Source: Symsagittifera roscoffensis (lineage: Eukaryota; Xenacoelomorpha; Acoela; Convolutidae). Taken from it: a stretch of DNA of 64,000 bases. The stretch spans positions 69,162,223 through 69,226,222 of the forward strand of contig NC_087062.1 of NCBI RefSeq assembly GCF_963678635.1, in the 5' to 3' direction. The notes under the pieces were generated by a model that saw only the letters and a list, made by a program, of their open reading frames with translations, was not told where the DNA came from and did no database searches. The translations under genes and the position numbers were made by a program. This document shows positions 11,453 to 20,116 of this stretch, in pieces. Positions within the stretch are counted from its first letter, which is position 1. Every line of letters begins with the position of its first letter.

Positions 11453-12348
11453 CTCTACTTTGTCTTCTCCGTTGCTCTTAGAGGCTGTTGTAAATCTACC
11501 GTTGTAAATTTAGGAAAGGGTTGTACGCTATCCCTATGATTCCGGACACGTAACTGTAGGACTTCTTCCTGATTGGTCCACAGTATTCACTGGATTCGGC
11601 AGTGCTCCCAGGGATTCCTTAGTGAGCCTCAGCTTTTTATTTGAGAATCTCCTTATTTCGTCTATTTTCCTCATGGGTTCTAGTTCCACACGTTCTTTCA
11701 TGTTCACTCGCATTGGTTGCTCTGATATATATCCAAAAGTGCTAGCAAGAGCAAGGCTTTAGCTCGTTCATCGCCTTCTCTTAGCATCTTGACACAAGTG
11801 CTCAGTGCTGGCACTGAAATCTGCTCTATCGTCAATCGAACGAAACAGAGAGCGTCTCTCCGCTTCGCGCACGCTACTGCTGCTCCTCGTTGGGTTATCA
11901 GATCTCTCATGCTCGTCATTCAGAACACCTTTTCTTCCTTTGATCTTTTCCTTTCTTCTGAATCATATTCCCCACGAGTCAGTCCGATCATGCACCAGGC
12001 GAACCTCAGTTGTAACTCAGTTCTCACAAAAAGTACTGCTATCAGTGCGTGTATCTTCGGCGTAAAAACCGTAACACTACCGCTCTCCATGGAAGGCTCA
12101 CCAACTGCTCTATCGTTTCTACATGCATCTCAGACGATACCAGAGTCCCGTATACTTTCTGCCTCAAGGTGGTGCCTTGCATCATCTATTCCAAAAACAT
12201 TCCATGGCACTTCTGTCTTCCAGAGCCATTAAGTGTCCTCTGGCCGAATTTCTGTACTCCAACATCTCCATGTATCCACTGGCTGGTTCATCTATCGATA
12301 CAGTTTCCGACACTGTCAGTCTGTTATATTCCACTGGGACTAGTTGTC
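11453..12348 (-). pseudogene. Degraded accessory coding stretch
   Basis: On the minus strand, open segments occur at 11,704-11,919 (71 residues) and at about 11,920-12,230 in the same general direction, separated by stops and frame changes. The GC content is like that of the neighbouring ORFs. Long plus-strand frames in this stretch (for example 11,789-12,232) are antisense shadows. No domain is recognised. Confidence 0.35.
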
Positions 12349-12925
12349 CTACAATACTTCCTTTTTGCGGTTCATTGGAGATGGTTTAAAGTCTTTCATA
12401 GTACTCTCTCCACATTGGCTGAGTATTTCCATTTCTAATGTTGCTCCAGTCAGCGAGCAGTCACTCTTCTCGGTCTTGTAACCGGTTGACTTTATTCCTG
12501 CCATGAGAATGGATGGCACCATCGCTACATCAGTCAGCATCCTGTCTGTGCCAGGCAATCGATCATCACCTTGTCCCAGATCCATAGCTTCTTCGACTCG
12601 TTTTGTTTTCGCTGAGTTGACAGCTTTTATCGAGATTTCGAAATCCAGCTTCGTCTTCTCGCCTTCCTCAATGTCACCTTGCTGCCCAGTTTCAACTTCA
12701 TTTCATTAATCTTGTCAATCACCGATTTTGACCGCATCGTTCCATTCCGGGTTCTCGACAGATATACCACCTCTTCTTTGCTTCTTGCGGCGTCATCTTG
12801 ATAGGAGAGTTTGCATCACTTTCGTCAGTGGCTGCGTCGAGCAATAACTCACTCAATCTCCCTTCACACTCGTCGAGTTTGTCAAGGACCTCCCGCATTA
12901 GTGGTCGGTTGAGACCATATTTCAA
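12349..12925 (-). pseudogene. Accessory ORF fragments, unknown
   Basis: Two short frames (12,719-12,925, 68 residues; 12,349-12,585, 78 residues) lie between larger ORFs in the same orientation. They seem to be pieces of one protein broken by frameshifts near 12,700. The first is helical and charged. No domain is recognised. Confidence 0.35.
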
Positions 12926-12951
12926 AATGGACTGGGTACCGTAGCTCTGAA

Positions 12952-13965
12952 CTACTGTCCAGACCTCTTCAAATAGGCGACTCTGTCCATTCTACATCCC
13001 GTCCCATTTTCATGGTCCCTGTGATGCACCTCCCACTCTTCTTCGGGCAACGTTCCCAAGAAAGGTACTCTAGCAGCGCCTTCTATTCTTCTTCTCCTTG
13101 GTGATTCCATAAGGAGTCTCTGTTCTTTATCTTTAGAATTGTTCGGTGAGCCGCTCTCCGGCAGATTCCGGATCGTTTCCATAAAGGCTGACGGGGTTTC
13201 CAGCGTGGAAGTTTCCTCGTCTGCTGGCTCAGTCGTTTCTAACGCATCCGCGCCGCTTTCAAAACCACTGAGTAAATTGAAGTCTAGGCTGGACACTCCT
13301 CCTGTCGATGCCTTATCGTCTTCTTTCTTCTTTCTCGGCCTGATCGGGTTCCTGTTGCATAGGTTCTTCCGATCCACAGCTTCCTGAACATCATCTCCTT
13401 CCGGTTTCTTTTTCGAATTTGAGGGCCCTTGCTCTTCACTTCCGGTCCCCTCCGGAAATTTCGGTATGACTAGCCTTCCAGCAGACAGATTTTCTTCCTC
13501 TACATAGATTATTTTGACCTCCTCATGGCCGAAGGGTGCTAATGAGGTTCTCGTCTGTAGCGCTCCTCCCACCGTTAACTCCGGCTTCACACTCGTCAAG
13601 ATCAGGGCGGACTCTGGTAATTCAGCTCTGCCTCTCATCCTATTAGGCGCTAGATCCAGTTTCGCCCAATCCTTGTCAAATCCCCCAGACTTTGGAGTCA
13701 CTGCGTTGCTTATCCGCTTTCTCGTTGCATGATCCGTGTAAACAAATTGCGTATGCTGCAACACTGCAGCATTTCTGCCCACAAAACACGGATCCATCGT
13801 TTCCGAGAATTTCGCCGCTCTCCTTTCCTTAGTCTCAAACGCTCTCAACCTAAGAGTTTGCACTACGAAGACTGCTCCGAGCAACATCCTTCTTATCTGA
13901 AGGAATTCAGGGATTTCCTCTGGCAACTTCTTGTAATCACCCCAACCTTTCGTCTCTTCTCTCAC
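12952..13965 (-). CDS. Accessory ORF, unknown, partly disordered
   Basis: This 337-residue frame has an N-terminal helical part (residues about 1-80). The rest is low-complexity and charged, rich in E, K, S and P (about 150-300), with a basic run at about 205-215. It resembles a linker or phosphoprotein-like region rather than an enzyme. It lies 57 bp after the end of the preceding frame, so both are likely parts of one polyprotein. Confidence 0.45.
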   Translation of the reverse strand: MREETKGWGDYKKLPEEIPEFLQIRRMLLGAVFVVQTLRLRAFETKERRAAKFSETMDPCFVGRNAAVLQHTQFVYTDHATRKRISNAVTPKSGGFDKDWAKLDLAPNRMRGRAELPESALILTSVKPELTVGGALQTRTSLAPFGHEEVKIIYVEEENLSAGRLVIPKFPEGTGSEEQGPSNSKKKPEGDDVQEAVDRKNLCNRNPIRPRKKKEDDKASTGGVSSLDFNLLSGFESGADALETTEPADEETSTLETPSAFMETIRNLPESGSPNNSKDKEQRLLMESPRRRRIEGAARVPFLGTLPEEEWEVHHRDHENGTGCRMDRVAYLKRSGQ

Positions 13966-14022
13966 CTTGTGGTATGCCGCAGTTTGTCGAGGAATTCTCG
14001 TGAACTCGCCATTTCCCTTGTC

Positions 14023-14655
14023 CTAGGGCCTTAGGTTCCAGAGCTTTGGGAATACCTCAATGTGCCCTCTGTCCACTTCTCCCATGCAATCACGGAAGTG
14101 ATCATCGAAGATCAAATTGACGACCGTCATCTCTGGCTCCGATATCTTGGCAAGCAACAGATCTTCGCTCATGAGTTCTCGTAATACGTGCTGCTCACAC
14201 CAATTCAGCGCACTTCCGTCCACTGCTGATATGAGGTTCAGGTGCAGCACCGACCTCCTATATGCTTCTATCTTAACATCAGTGAACACAAACGTGACTG
14301 CTGGTCCATATATGACTGTCACGAACTCCGTGGCTCCTCTGATCAAAGCTACGGGATCGCTTCTCATAGCTAAGCTCAGATCAGTTAGCAGGGGCATGCC
14401 CCCAACATGTCGTCGCGCGTCTTCCTCCCTCTGGATTGTTTCATCCTCTCCTGTTCCAAAGCAATTCTGCTGCAGGAGGTACTGGATGAGAGTGTGTCTC
14501 AAATCTCTTATCTTGTTCCAGGAATCGGAAGCTCGCTTCACGTCGAACTCCCTCACATTCTCTCTCATCTGCGTTGGGTAGCGCGTCAAATTCATCAGCC
14601 CTCCCAAGTTTCCATGCGTTATTGCAATCAGCGTTAGAAGTCCATCTAATCGCAA
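14023..14655 (-). CDS. Accessory ORF, unknown, alpha-helical
   Basis: The 210-residue frame is predominantly helical with regularly spaced leucines and few low-complexity runs. This suggests a folded domain. Neither active-site motif nor membrane segment is visible. Plus-strand frames here (14,117-14,581 and others) are antisense shadows. It is flanked by same-strand frames within 60-180 bp. Confidence 0.45.
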   Translation of the reverse strand: MRLDGLLTLIAITHGNLGGLMNLTRYPTQMRENVREFDVKRASDSWNKIRDLRHTLIQYLLQQNCFGTGEDETIQREEDARRHVGGMPLLTDLSLAMRSDPVALIRGATEFVTVIYGPAVTFVFTDVKIEAYRRSVLHLNLISAVDGSALNWCEQHVLRELMSEDLLLAKISEPEMTVVNLIFDDHFRDCMGEVDRGHIEVFPKLWNLRP

Positions 14656-14830
14656 TTTTGAATTCCTTCGGTGAGCAGTACAGCCGGTCCTTTCACAAAG
14701 TTTTCTGCTCCAAACGTCACGAACAAGGCTAGTAGTTCAACGATCGATACTTCCACTACTGCTTGGCGGATTCGTTTATCAAAGATCTATAAAGTGTTGG
14801 GTAAATTTTTGCCAAGAAGGACGCGGTCCA

Positions 14831-15121
14831 TCAGGCGCCTAGCCCTTCCAGCATGCTTTCAGTCCGGTCAAAGCCTTCTTCCCCCTTTACATTCTGTGTC
14901 CAGAAAGTCTCCAGGGTCACTTGGCGCACTCTGTTCACAAACTCGGCTGATTTCTCATCAGCATTTTTGGCCAGGTTCACCTCCTTTACCAAGAAGGCAT
15001 GGATCTTCCTGATAATTTCTGGGCCTTGCTCGAAAGCATCTGCGCCCAACGCTGCTATCCGAGGGGTCAAGTGTAGCCACTGGTTAGCCTTGGGTTTCGT
15101 CCTCAAAACCATCGCTTCCAA
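14831..15121 (-). CDS. Accessory ORF fragment, unknown
   Basis: This 96-residue frame starts at an ATG only 40 bp after the previous frame's stop. It contains a folded-looking segment ('NQWLHLTPRIAALGADAF') and ends where another frame on the same strand takes over. It probably belongs to the same large protein as 15,161-15,505. Confidence 0.4.
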   Translation of the reverse strand: MEAMVLRTKPKANQWLHLTPRIAALGADAFEQGPEIIRKIHAFLVKEVNLAKNADEKSAEFVNRVRQVTLETFWTQNVKGEEGFDRTESMLEGLGA

Positions 15122-15160
15122 GTGAGCTCTGGTCTCTTTGGAGTTGTTTCTCCTCTCTCC

Positions 15161-15505
15161 TTACTCTTTTACTTCCATTCCTCGGAACCATAAATCGTTT
15201 GACCTTGCTACGATTACTCGATGGTCATCGTCAATTCCTGGCTTCAATTTAAGTTGTCGACCCAGCACTTCGTCCAATAGTAGCATGTGTAGTGAAAGGT
15301 CCTTGAATCCTCTCATCGCATTCGAGATGTCCGACCACACCGCAGGTAATTCAGCTCTGAGTGGCCTCAGATTCTCCATCTCTGTCTCGCGATTTGGGGC
15401 AGATATGATTACATCGTATTTCCCTTCCGAGAGCAAAGCCACAATCGCATACACGAACTTCGGTCCACCCGGGAGATGTGCATATCCCGGAGACAGTGTA
15501 AACAC
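15161..15505 (-). CDS. Accessory ORF fragment, alternating alpha/beta character
   Basis: This 114-residue frame shows alternating hydrophobic strands and helices ('FVYAIVALLSEGKYDVIIS'), which suggests an alpha/beta fold similar in style to the preceding fragment at 15,593-16,087. The two may form one Rossmann-like or SGNH-like domain, but no catalytic motif can be read. The long plus-strand frame 15,138-15,920 is antisense to both. Confidence 0.4.
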   Translation of the reverse strand: MFTLSPGYAHLPGGPKFVYAIVALLSEGKYDVIISAPNRETEMENLRPLRAELPAVWSDISNAMRGFKDLSLHMLLLDEVLGRQLKLKPGIDDDHRVIVARSNDLWFRGMEVKE

Positions 15506-15592
15506 GGCTCTCGGTTATATTTTGGTGAAGGCACCCTCTTTCAGGGTATCCTCCACTTCACCCATTGACTCGAGGATATCTTTTATAGCTGG

Positions 15593-16087
15593 TCATGCAG
15601 CGGCTTTGGCTGTCGTAGGCTCTCTGAGTCTGCTCAGTAAACCTCTGCTGTTTAGATGGTCATTGATGCCGCTGAACACAATTGTTATTGGGGTCATATC
15701 TGTCTGCCTTTGCACTCCGATCGCCATCGACACGGATTGCATTAGGTCCAGGTCGACCGCTGCCAACATTATCACATCAGGCCAAAACAGGGACTTGGAG
15801 GTATATACGAAGTCTGAACTCGCGGCTATCATAATCTTGGCCTTCCTCATTTCTGCCTTGTCATATGCAGCAAAGATGGTCTCATCTTTCTTTATCGCCT
15901 TCAACCCACCATATCTCTGAACAGCACCTTCTTGATTCACTTGTTTCGGGTACGATCTTTCTTTCACGTGGCCTGGGGGTGCTTTCACCTGCCTGAACAT
16001 CTTTACATGTTGTCCAATTGGTGCCCTTGTCGTCAGGAATCTTCCAGGTCTCTCTTCTCGATTTCCTTCGTCATGATTCAGTTTCAC
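15593..16087 (-). CDS. Accessory ORF, possible second alpha/beta domain
   Basis: This 164-residue frame has a basic N-terminal third, then alternating strands and helices: 'KAKIMIAASSDF', 'PDVIMLAAVDLDLMQSV' and 'MTPITIVFSGINDH'. The last phrase resembles the G-x-N-D block of SGNH hydrolases (the family motif carrying the oxyanion asparagine), but the preceding GDS block is not visible. I treat this only as a hint of a second SGNH-like fold. Confidence 0.4.
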   Translation of the reverse strand: MKLNHDEGNREERPGRFLTTRAPIGQHVKMFRQVKAPPGHVKERSYPKQVNQEGAVQRYGGLKAIKKDETIFAAYDKAEMRKAKIMIAASSDFVYTSKSLFWPDVIMLAAVDLDLMQSVSMAIGVQRQTDMTPITIVFSGINDHLNSRGLLSRLREPTTAKAAA

Positions 16088-16090
16088 GTC

Positions 16091-16309
16091 CTATAATGGT
16101 TTTGCATTTACTGGACCTATTGTATTGTTCGAGCGCAGTCCCTCTAAATCGGCAAACCTCAAGGCCGTTGTAGAGCTGAAGTTTATGCCAGCAGCTATTA
16201 ACCAGTCCACGCCTATTATCGAGTACAGTCCGTTGACAGACAATCTCGCTCCGTTCATTATCCTCATGGCGTCTGCTGCAAAGCTCACCGTCTGAAGGTT
16301 CAGTTTCAT
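16091..16309 (-). CDS. Accessory ORF fragment, unknown
   Basis: The 72-residue frame is separated from the next one by 3 bp (a stop codon). The phrase 'SIIGVDWLIAAGINF' recalls the I-L-G-x-D-W/F segment at the end of retropepsins, yet the D-T/S-G triad is missing and a true protease is already present at 23,893-24,663. I do not assign a function. Confidence 0.35.
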   Translation of the reverse strand: MKLNLQTVSFAADAMRIMNGARLSVNGLYSIIGVDWLIAAGINFSSTTALRFADLEGLRSNNTIGPVNAKPL

Positions 16310-16483
16310 CAGATCATCCTTGTATATGTGCCATGGGCCTCGATCACATCAAAGAGCTCCTGTTTGGGCGTCGCTCCTCTGGACTGGTGCTCGTCATCTC
16401 TGATCTCGTATCCAATCTAGAGGTGCTGGTCGTTTCCGCTGTTGGGTTGACAGGCCCTAGTCTTCGTCTAGGATTGATGGTTC

Positions 16484-16846
16484 TTATCGTGTGCGCTTCC
16501 CCCAATCGATCTTGTACGTCCGTTCTTTGCCCTGGCTCGCTCGTGTTTCCATGTCAGGAGGCACAAAGGTTGAAATTGTCGGTTTATTCGATGTTTCTTC
16601 CTTCTTCTGCACTCCCGTGTCAAAGAGTTCTACTTCCATTTCATCTAATCGCTCTTGGAAGACTCTGTTCAACCAGGTTTGTCCTTCGATCCTATTAAAG
16701 TGGATGCCGTCAGTAGTCAGTCTGGCCTGATCCATAGCTCTCAGCTCGTGCTCAAAATCCATAAGGATCATCCGTCCAGCATTCCTTAGGATGTTGTTCC
16801 ACCTGATTGCCCCTTCATTGTGTCTTCTCCCTGTTGCTGTCAACAT
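16484..16846 (-). CDS. SGNH-hydrolase-like region, C-terminal half (Asp-x-x-His block)
   Basis: This 120-residue frame continues the fold begun at 16,876-17,157 after a frameshift. Upstream codons in this frame, before the first ATG, read as a beta strand ending in 'VLTVCTVP'. The phrase 'TTDGIHFN' at residues 44-51 supplies Asp46 and His49, the D-x-x-H block that completes the catalytic site of SGNH esterases. The segment 'AIRWNNIL' is also typical of the helix before it. A proline- and serine-rich tail follows. Substrate is unknown. Confidence 0.6.
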   Translation of the reverse strand: MLTATGRRHNEGAIRWNNILRNAGRMILMDFEHELRAMDQARLTTDGIHFNRIEGQTWLNRVFQERLDEMEVELFDTGVQKKEETSNKPTISTFVPPDMETRASQGKERTYKIDWGKRTR

Positions 16847-16875
16847 TTTCGTCCTCCTTGGTACAGTGCAGACGG

Positions 16876-17157
16876 TCAGTACCGCGCATTTGAATCTCTG
16901 CCAGAGAGTATTGAATAGTCACACCATAGTGCCTCTTCCTCATGTGAGCTTCTCGATATGTTGTTGGTCCCTACCGGGATCATTACGTTAGGGATTCTCC
17001 CTGGGTTCATCAGCTCCACCATCCAAAAGAACTGGGCTATCGTTGCGCCCCCAAACGCCATCACCTTAGTGATCCAGGAAGTCCTTAAATTTTGGAGCAC
17101 TCTGACCAAGCTGTCCCCAAGTATCGGATGTGATGTCCCAAGTGGCGGTTGCTGCAT
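16876..17157 (-). CDS. SGNH-hydrolase-like region, N-terminal half (GDS and G-x-N blocks)
   Basis: In 93 residues it has 'ILGDSLVRVL' (Gly-Asp-Ser, nucleophile Ser16), 'VMAFGGATIAQ' (second-block glycine) and 'VMIPVGTNNIS' (Gly-x-Asn block). These appear in the correct order and at typical spacing for an SGNH/GDSL hydrolase, an esterase fold. The D-x-x-H block follows in the next frame. The frame change lies around 16,905-16,925, after 'EEALWC', so this copy cannot make a whole enzyme without frameshifting. CR1-type LINEs and rotifer Terminons also carry esterase domains; here it sits beside LTR gag-pol sequence. Confidence 0.65.
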   Translation of the reverse strand: MQQPPLGTSHPILGDSLVRVLQNLRTSWITKVMAFGGATIAQFFWMVELMNPGRIPNVMIPVGTNNISRSSHEEEALWCDYSILSGRDSNARY

Positions 17158-17159
17158 GT

Positions 17160-17636
17160 TTACTGCTGGGCTTCAAGTTGATCGATTGAAGCAGGCTTTC
17201 GGATCCGTATCTGAAACTCCGAATCCGAACCTGGCGCATTCCTGTTGGCAACCAATCGTCCTGCTGTTTCTATCAGCTTTCTCAAGGTTTGCTCCACGAC
17301 TGGGTCACCTAGGGTGTCACTTGGGTCCGGGATTGTCACTCGACCAGTTGTAGTCGGGAGTCGCGTTTCTGTAGTCTGACTCATTTGTTGAGGCGTCAAG
17401 AGTTCCATCGGGGACTGCCCACGAGGAATATCTCTTGTAGGTATCACTTTTTCTACGGCTGTGGTTAACGACAGACGCTCCGATCGCTGCTTGTATTCTC
17501 GCCTCAAGCGCTCTATTTCTCCACCCTGCTTCTTGTTACAGTCTTCAAACAATTTCTTCCACATGTCCCTATCTTCTTCTATACTGAGCATGTTCGTGGT
17601 CATCTCGTCCAGCTCCCTTCTAGTCTTTTGTCCCAT
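17160..17636 (-). CDS. Accessory ORF, coiled coil leading into the SGNH region
   Basis: The 158-residue frame starts with a charged helical stretch (residues 3-55, heptad-like). It continues with a P/T-rich linker and ends directly at the SGNH frame (17,157), with only one codon between. It is probably the N-terminal part of the same protein. It overlaps by 37 bp a short frame at 17,600-17,794 that may be its start. Confidence 0.5.
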   Translation of the reverse strand: MGQKTRRELDEMTTNMLSIEEDRDMWKKLFEDCNKKQGGEIERLRREYKQRSERLSLTTAVEKVIPTRDIPRGQSPMELLTPQQMSQTTETRLPTTTGRVTIPDPSDTLGDPVVEQTLRKLIETAGRLVANRNAPGSDSEFQIRIRKPASIDQLEAQQ

Positions 17637-17794
17637 TTAGATCTTACATGGTTTCGTTCGTTTGAAACTCCTCTTCTACTCTCGCCCTTTTTGGTGGCAC
17701 AGCTGCTCAGTTGTGAACTAGAAGAGGCAGCCTCGCTGCTCATTTCCTGATGCATCCTCCTCAGTCCAGGCTTAGTCTTGGTTGGCAAAGGCAT
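17600..17794 (-). CDS. Short accessory frame, basic and serine-rich
   Basis: This 64-residue frame is rich in S, R and K and overlaps the coiled-coil frame in a different phase. It may be a frameshifted N-terminal part of that protein. No domain is recognised. Confidence 0.3.
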   Translation of the reverse strand: MPLPTKTKPGLRRMHQEMSSEAASSSSQLSSCATKKGESRRGVSNERNHVRSKWDKRLEGSWTR

Positions 17795-17880
17795 CTCACC
17801 TGGCTGCTAGGTCCTCGAACTTCCCAATCCAGGCTTATTCGCCAAGTCACTCCCTGAGAGAGCCCCATTTTTCCACCTCA

Positions 17881-18132
17881 TCACTCTCGTGTTCGGGCGG
17901 GCGGACTAGTACTCCCCTTTTCTCCATATGCTGCCATCAATAAGACTTTCGTGGGGCGGTCCCCACTGTTATAATGCCCCAAGATGTTTATCAAGGCGGT
18001 CAGCAACATGACTCTCTCTGGGTCCTTCAGAGCGAAGTCTCGATCCATTAGCCTCCGATAGATCGCATCTACCATCGGTCCTACATATGCCTCTGCCAGG
18101 TCCATCAGTTCGTCCAAGTTGAAATTATCCAT
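17881..18132 (-). CDS. Accessory ORF, first of the block, small helical protein
   Basis: This 83-residue frame begins with 'MDNFNLDELMDLAEAYVG' and is amphipathic-helical throughout. It follows about 410 bp of AT-rich non-coding DNA after the macrodomain frame. This suggests a separate translation start for the accessory region, either a spliced or subgenomic message. It may form the N-terminus of the coiled-coil/SGNH protein. Confidence 0.4.
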   Translation of the reverse strand: MDNFNLDELMDLAEAYVGPMVDAIYRRLMDRDFALKDPERVMLLTALINILGHYNSGDRPTKVLLMAAYGEKGSTSPPARTRE

Positions 18133-18547
18133 TCTCTTTCAAGTTTGATTCTGTTATTGATTCAATAATTTGGACTCATGTGAGTAATTAAATGATCCAT
18201 CAGGATCTAGAAAAGAGGTCACGAATATCACACTTGTCAGTTTAACACTAATTTTTTGTTAAATTTATTTAAAACAGTCATATAAAAAATTTGATCCGAA
18301 ATTTTATTAAAATCAATCAGTTTCTAAAACTTTGGAATTCGACCTAAGATTGGACAGTCCAAACTTTGGATCTATTCCTAAGATTTGTCATTCAGTTGTT
18401 CAGGGTCACTAATTCCTTCTTACCCAGGGTCTTAGTAACATAGCACATAACATAACATAACACACATATCACATACAACACATTTTAGTATGACGTCTTC
18501 CTGCATGCAACTTAAACTCAGCCTATACTTAAATAATATTTCTTATG
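18133..18547. other. AT-rich non-coding gap inside the retroelement
   Basis: There is no open frame on either strand, and base composition is like that of the flanks rather than the coding block. On the minus strand it would be the leader of the accessory ORFs and could hold a promoter or a splice acceptor. I could not pick a specific site. Confidence 0.35.
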
Positions 18548-19270
18548 TTAAAATACTTGTATATTAGTCTCGGAGAAAATTACGTGTATCAGTGCATACA
18601 CCTCCCGTGGATGCAGTCGTCCTCGGTTCGGATCGTACATTGGAAGTGAAAGCTCCTTCACATCCCTTTCCACAAGGAAGTCCCTCAATCTCGTCAAGGA
18701 CAAGACTAGATTTTCCGAGTCCACGTGCCGCCTCTCCGTGACCCTCGTAATCAAGAAGCATAAGTAATTTCCCGGTGTCTGTGACGCCGCTGGAGGCAAG
18801 GCTGCTACGCCCCCTATTCCCGGTCTTTGCTTCCAAAGGAATTCTATGTTTTTATATTCTCTCTTAAAATCTGCTGCTAACGCTGTCTTAAAACTCATGT
18901 CTGCTGTGATTGCTATCGCACATGTTCTATTTGTGAGTATGAAATTGCTATCTGTTAGAATTATGCTACTTGCATATTCGTTTGGTAAGTTAAAATATGA
19001 CTCAAATACCCTCCCTATGTCCGGTTTCTTAGGGTCATCGTTTGTTTCGCTTCTAAATCTCCTGTCTCTCTTGCTATTCTTAATATTTTTATTAAGAAAA
19101 TTTTCAGTGTGGGTAAGTCCTACCCCACTCCCCGGACAAAAATATCCATCGACGTACCCGTCGATCGCATACCGGATATCAAGTTGAGATTGGAAGCCGG
19201 AATGAGTAGTCGCCTTTCCTGGGCAGCCCAGGAAGGATCCTCTCGTTCGGTTTTCATATATTTCATGCTT
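18548..19270 (-). CDS. Macrodomain-like ORF (TARG1/Poa1-type fold, loop altered)
   Basis: From the first ATG (18,898) the frame gives 116 residues, but it is open upstream to about 19,270 without an ATG. The fold-defining order of TARG1/OARD1-type macrodomains can be followed: a strand at 'CAIAITADMSF', helix 'ALAADFKREY', 'GGVAALPP', strand 'YLCFLITR', 'SENLVLSLTRLRDFL', strand 'KELSLPMYD' and helix 'VYALIHVIF' followed by 'TNIQVF'. Macrodomains bind or hydrolyse ADP-ribose. The glycine-rich loop (G-C-G-x-D in TARG1) is replaced by a D-P-N-R-G segment at residues 89-93, so catalysis is doubtful. It sits just after the integrase tail in another frame and may be reached by frameshift or splicing. 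Confidence 0.55.
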   Translation of the reverse strand, partial: KHEIYENRTRGSFLGCPGKATTHSGFQSQLDIRYAIDGYVDGYFCPGSGVGLTHTENFLNKNIKNSKRDRRFRSETNDDPKKPDIGRVFESYFNLPNEYASSIILTDSNFILTNRTCAIAITADMSFKTALAADFKREYKNIEFLWKQRPGIGGVAALPPAASQTPGNYLCFLITRVTERRHVDSENLVLSLTRLRDFLVERDVKELSLPMYDPNRGRLHPREVYALIHVIFSETNIQVF

Positions 19271-19284
19271 TCACCTTCTACATC

Positions 19285-19815
19285 TTAAATCGTGACACTG
19301 GTCTCCTTTGGGTCCGACGTCATTTCGTTCAGCCATTCCAAGACACGCAAACTCGTCAAGTCTTGTTCATATGACCGCTGTTGCTCGTCGTCGAATTCTA
19401 CCTCGGGCTTGGACCGGTCATCGACCCACTCCTCGTCGTGATCATCGACTATGTCAATGTCCTGTGACATAGTTAATTCTTCTAGACACACTACTTCTTC
19501 CACTATCTTCTTCAGATCTATCCTGTCCACTACGAAGTCGCCACCGTAAGGGTTATATTTCTTCCTGGATCTTGTCCTGTCGTTCTGTCGAGTCTGTATC
19601 GTAAACGGAAGATATGGTTCCAAATTCTTTGGAACCTCCATTTGTTCGGGGTCGTGACAGTCCTCCTCTGCGTAGGGTAAGGTTTCTTCATCTGCTTCGA
19701 TCCCTTCATTGGGATCTAGGTCCAGTGGTGGACTTTTTCCTTCCTCTACGAGCTCATATCCATCGTTCTTTTTCCTGGTGCCCTTCTCGTTGACCTCACA
19801 AGCAGGGTCCATCAT
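19285..19815 (-). CDS. Pol C-terminal acidic tail
   Basis: The 176-residue frame follows the integrase C-terminal domain in a different phase. It is strongly acidic, with many D/E clusters and a tyrosine-bearing basic patch at about residues 82-93. It has no recognised domain. Similar unstructured tails after integrase are common in Ty3/gypsy polyproteins. Confidence 0.5.
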   Translation of the reverse strand: MMDPACEVNEKGTRKKNDGYELVEEGKSPPLDLDPNEGIEADEETLPYAEEDCHDPEQMEVPKNLEPYLPFTIQTRQNDRTRSRKKYNPYGGDFVVDRIDLKKIVEEVVCLEELTMSQDIDIVDDHDEEWVDDRSKPEVEFDDEQQRSYEQDLTSLRVLEWLNEMTSDPKETSVTI

Positions 19816-19831
19816 CAGATAATCGCCTTCA

Positions 19832-20116
19832 TCACCAGTCTTCTGTCGATGGGTTGTGTAGCTTAATGTTCTCGTAACGAGAGGCTCGGCCAGTACTCAG
19901 TCTATAAAATCGTCCCTCCTGGTGCACTTCCGTAATCATGAAAGGTCCCCTCCACTTTTTAAGGAGCTTTTTCGTTCCTTTCGGTGGTATAACATTCTGG
20001 AATACCCATACGTAGTCCCCTACCGAGTAAGCTTTTGCACCAGCTGCTTTCTTGTCGAATCTTTTCCTCTGTCTTGCCTGTGCCTGCTGAGTATTTCGTC
20101 TATACAAGTCGTTCAA
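19832..20116 (-). CDS. Integrase C-terminal domain with GPY/F module
   Basis: In this 94-residue frame 'GDYVWVF' (residues 33-39) and 'KKWRGPFMITEV' (residues 53-64, GPF at 57-59) are the two signature segments of the GPY/F module at the end of Ty3/gypsy integrases. It binds DNA and helps multimerisation. It is in the same phase as the catalytic core but is separated from it by stops. Confidence 0.75.
   Translation of the reverse strand: MNDLYRRNTQQAQARQRKRFDKKAAGAKAYSVGDYVWVFQNVIPPKGTKKLLKKWRGPFMITEVHQEGRFYRLSTGRASRYENIKLHNPSTEDW

Noticed and set aside
15138-15920. 260-codon plus-strand frame
   Set aside because: It is antisense to two same-strand frames of the retroelement block and has no recognised motif; the same holds for 14,117-14,581, 27,359-27,790 and 26,786-27,334.
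16091-16309. Retropepsin in the accessory region ('IIGVDWL')
   Set aside because: No D-T/S-G active site is present nearby, and a complete protease is already encoded at 23,893-24,663.
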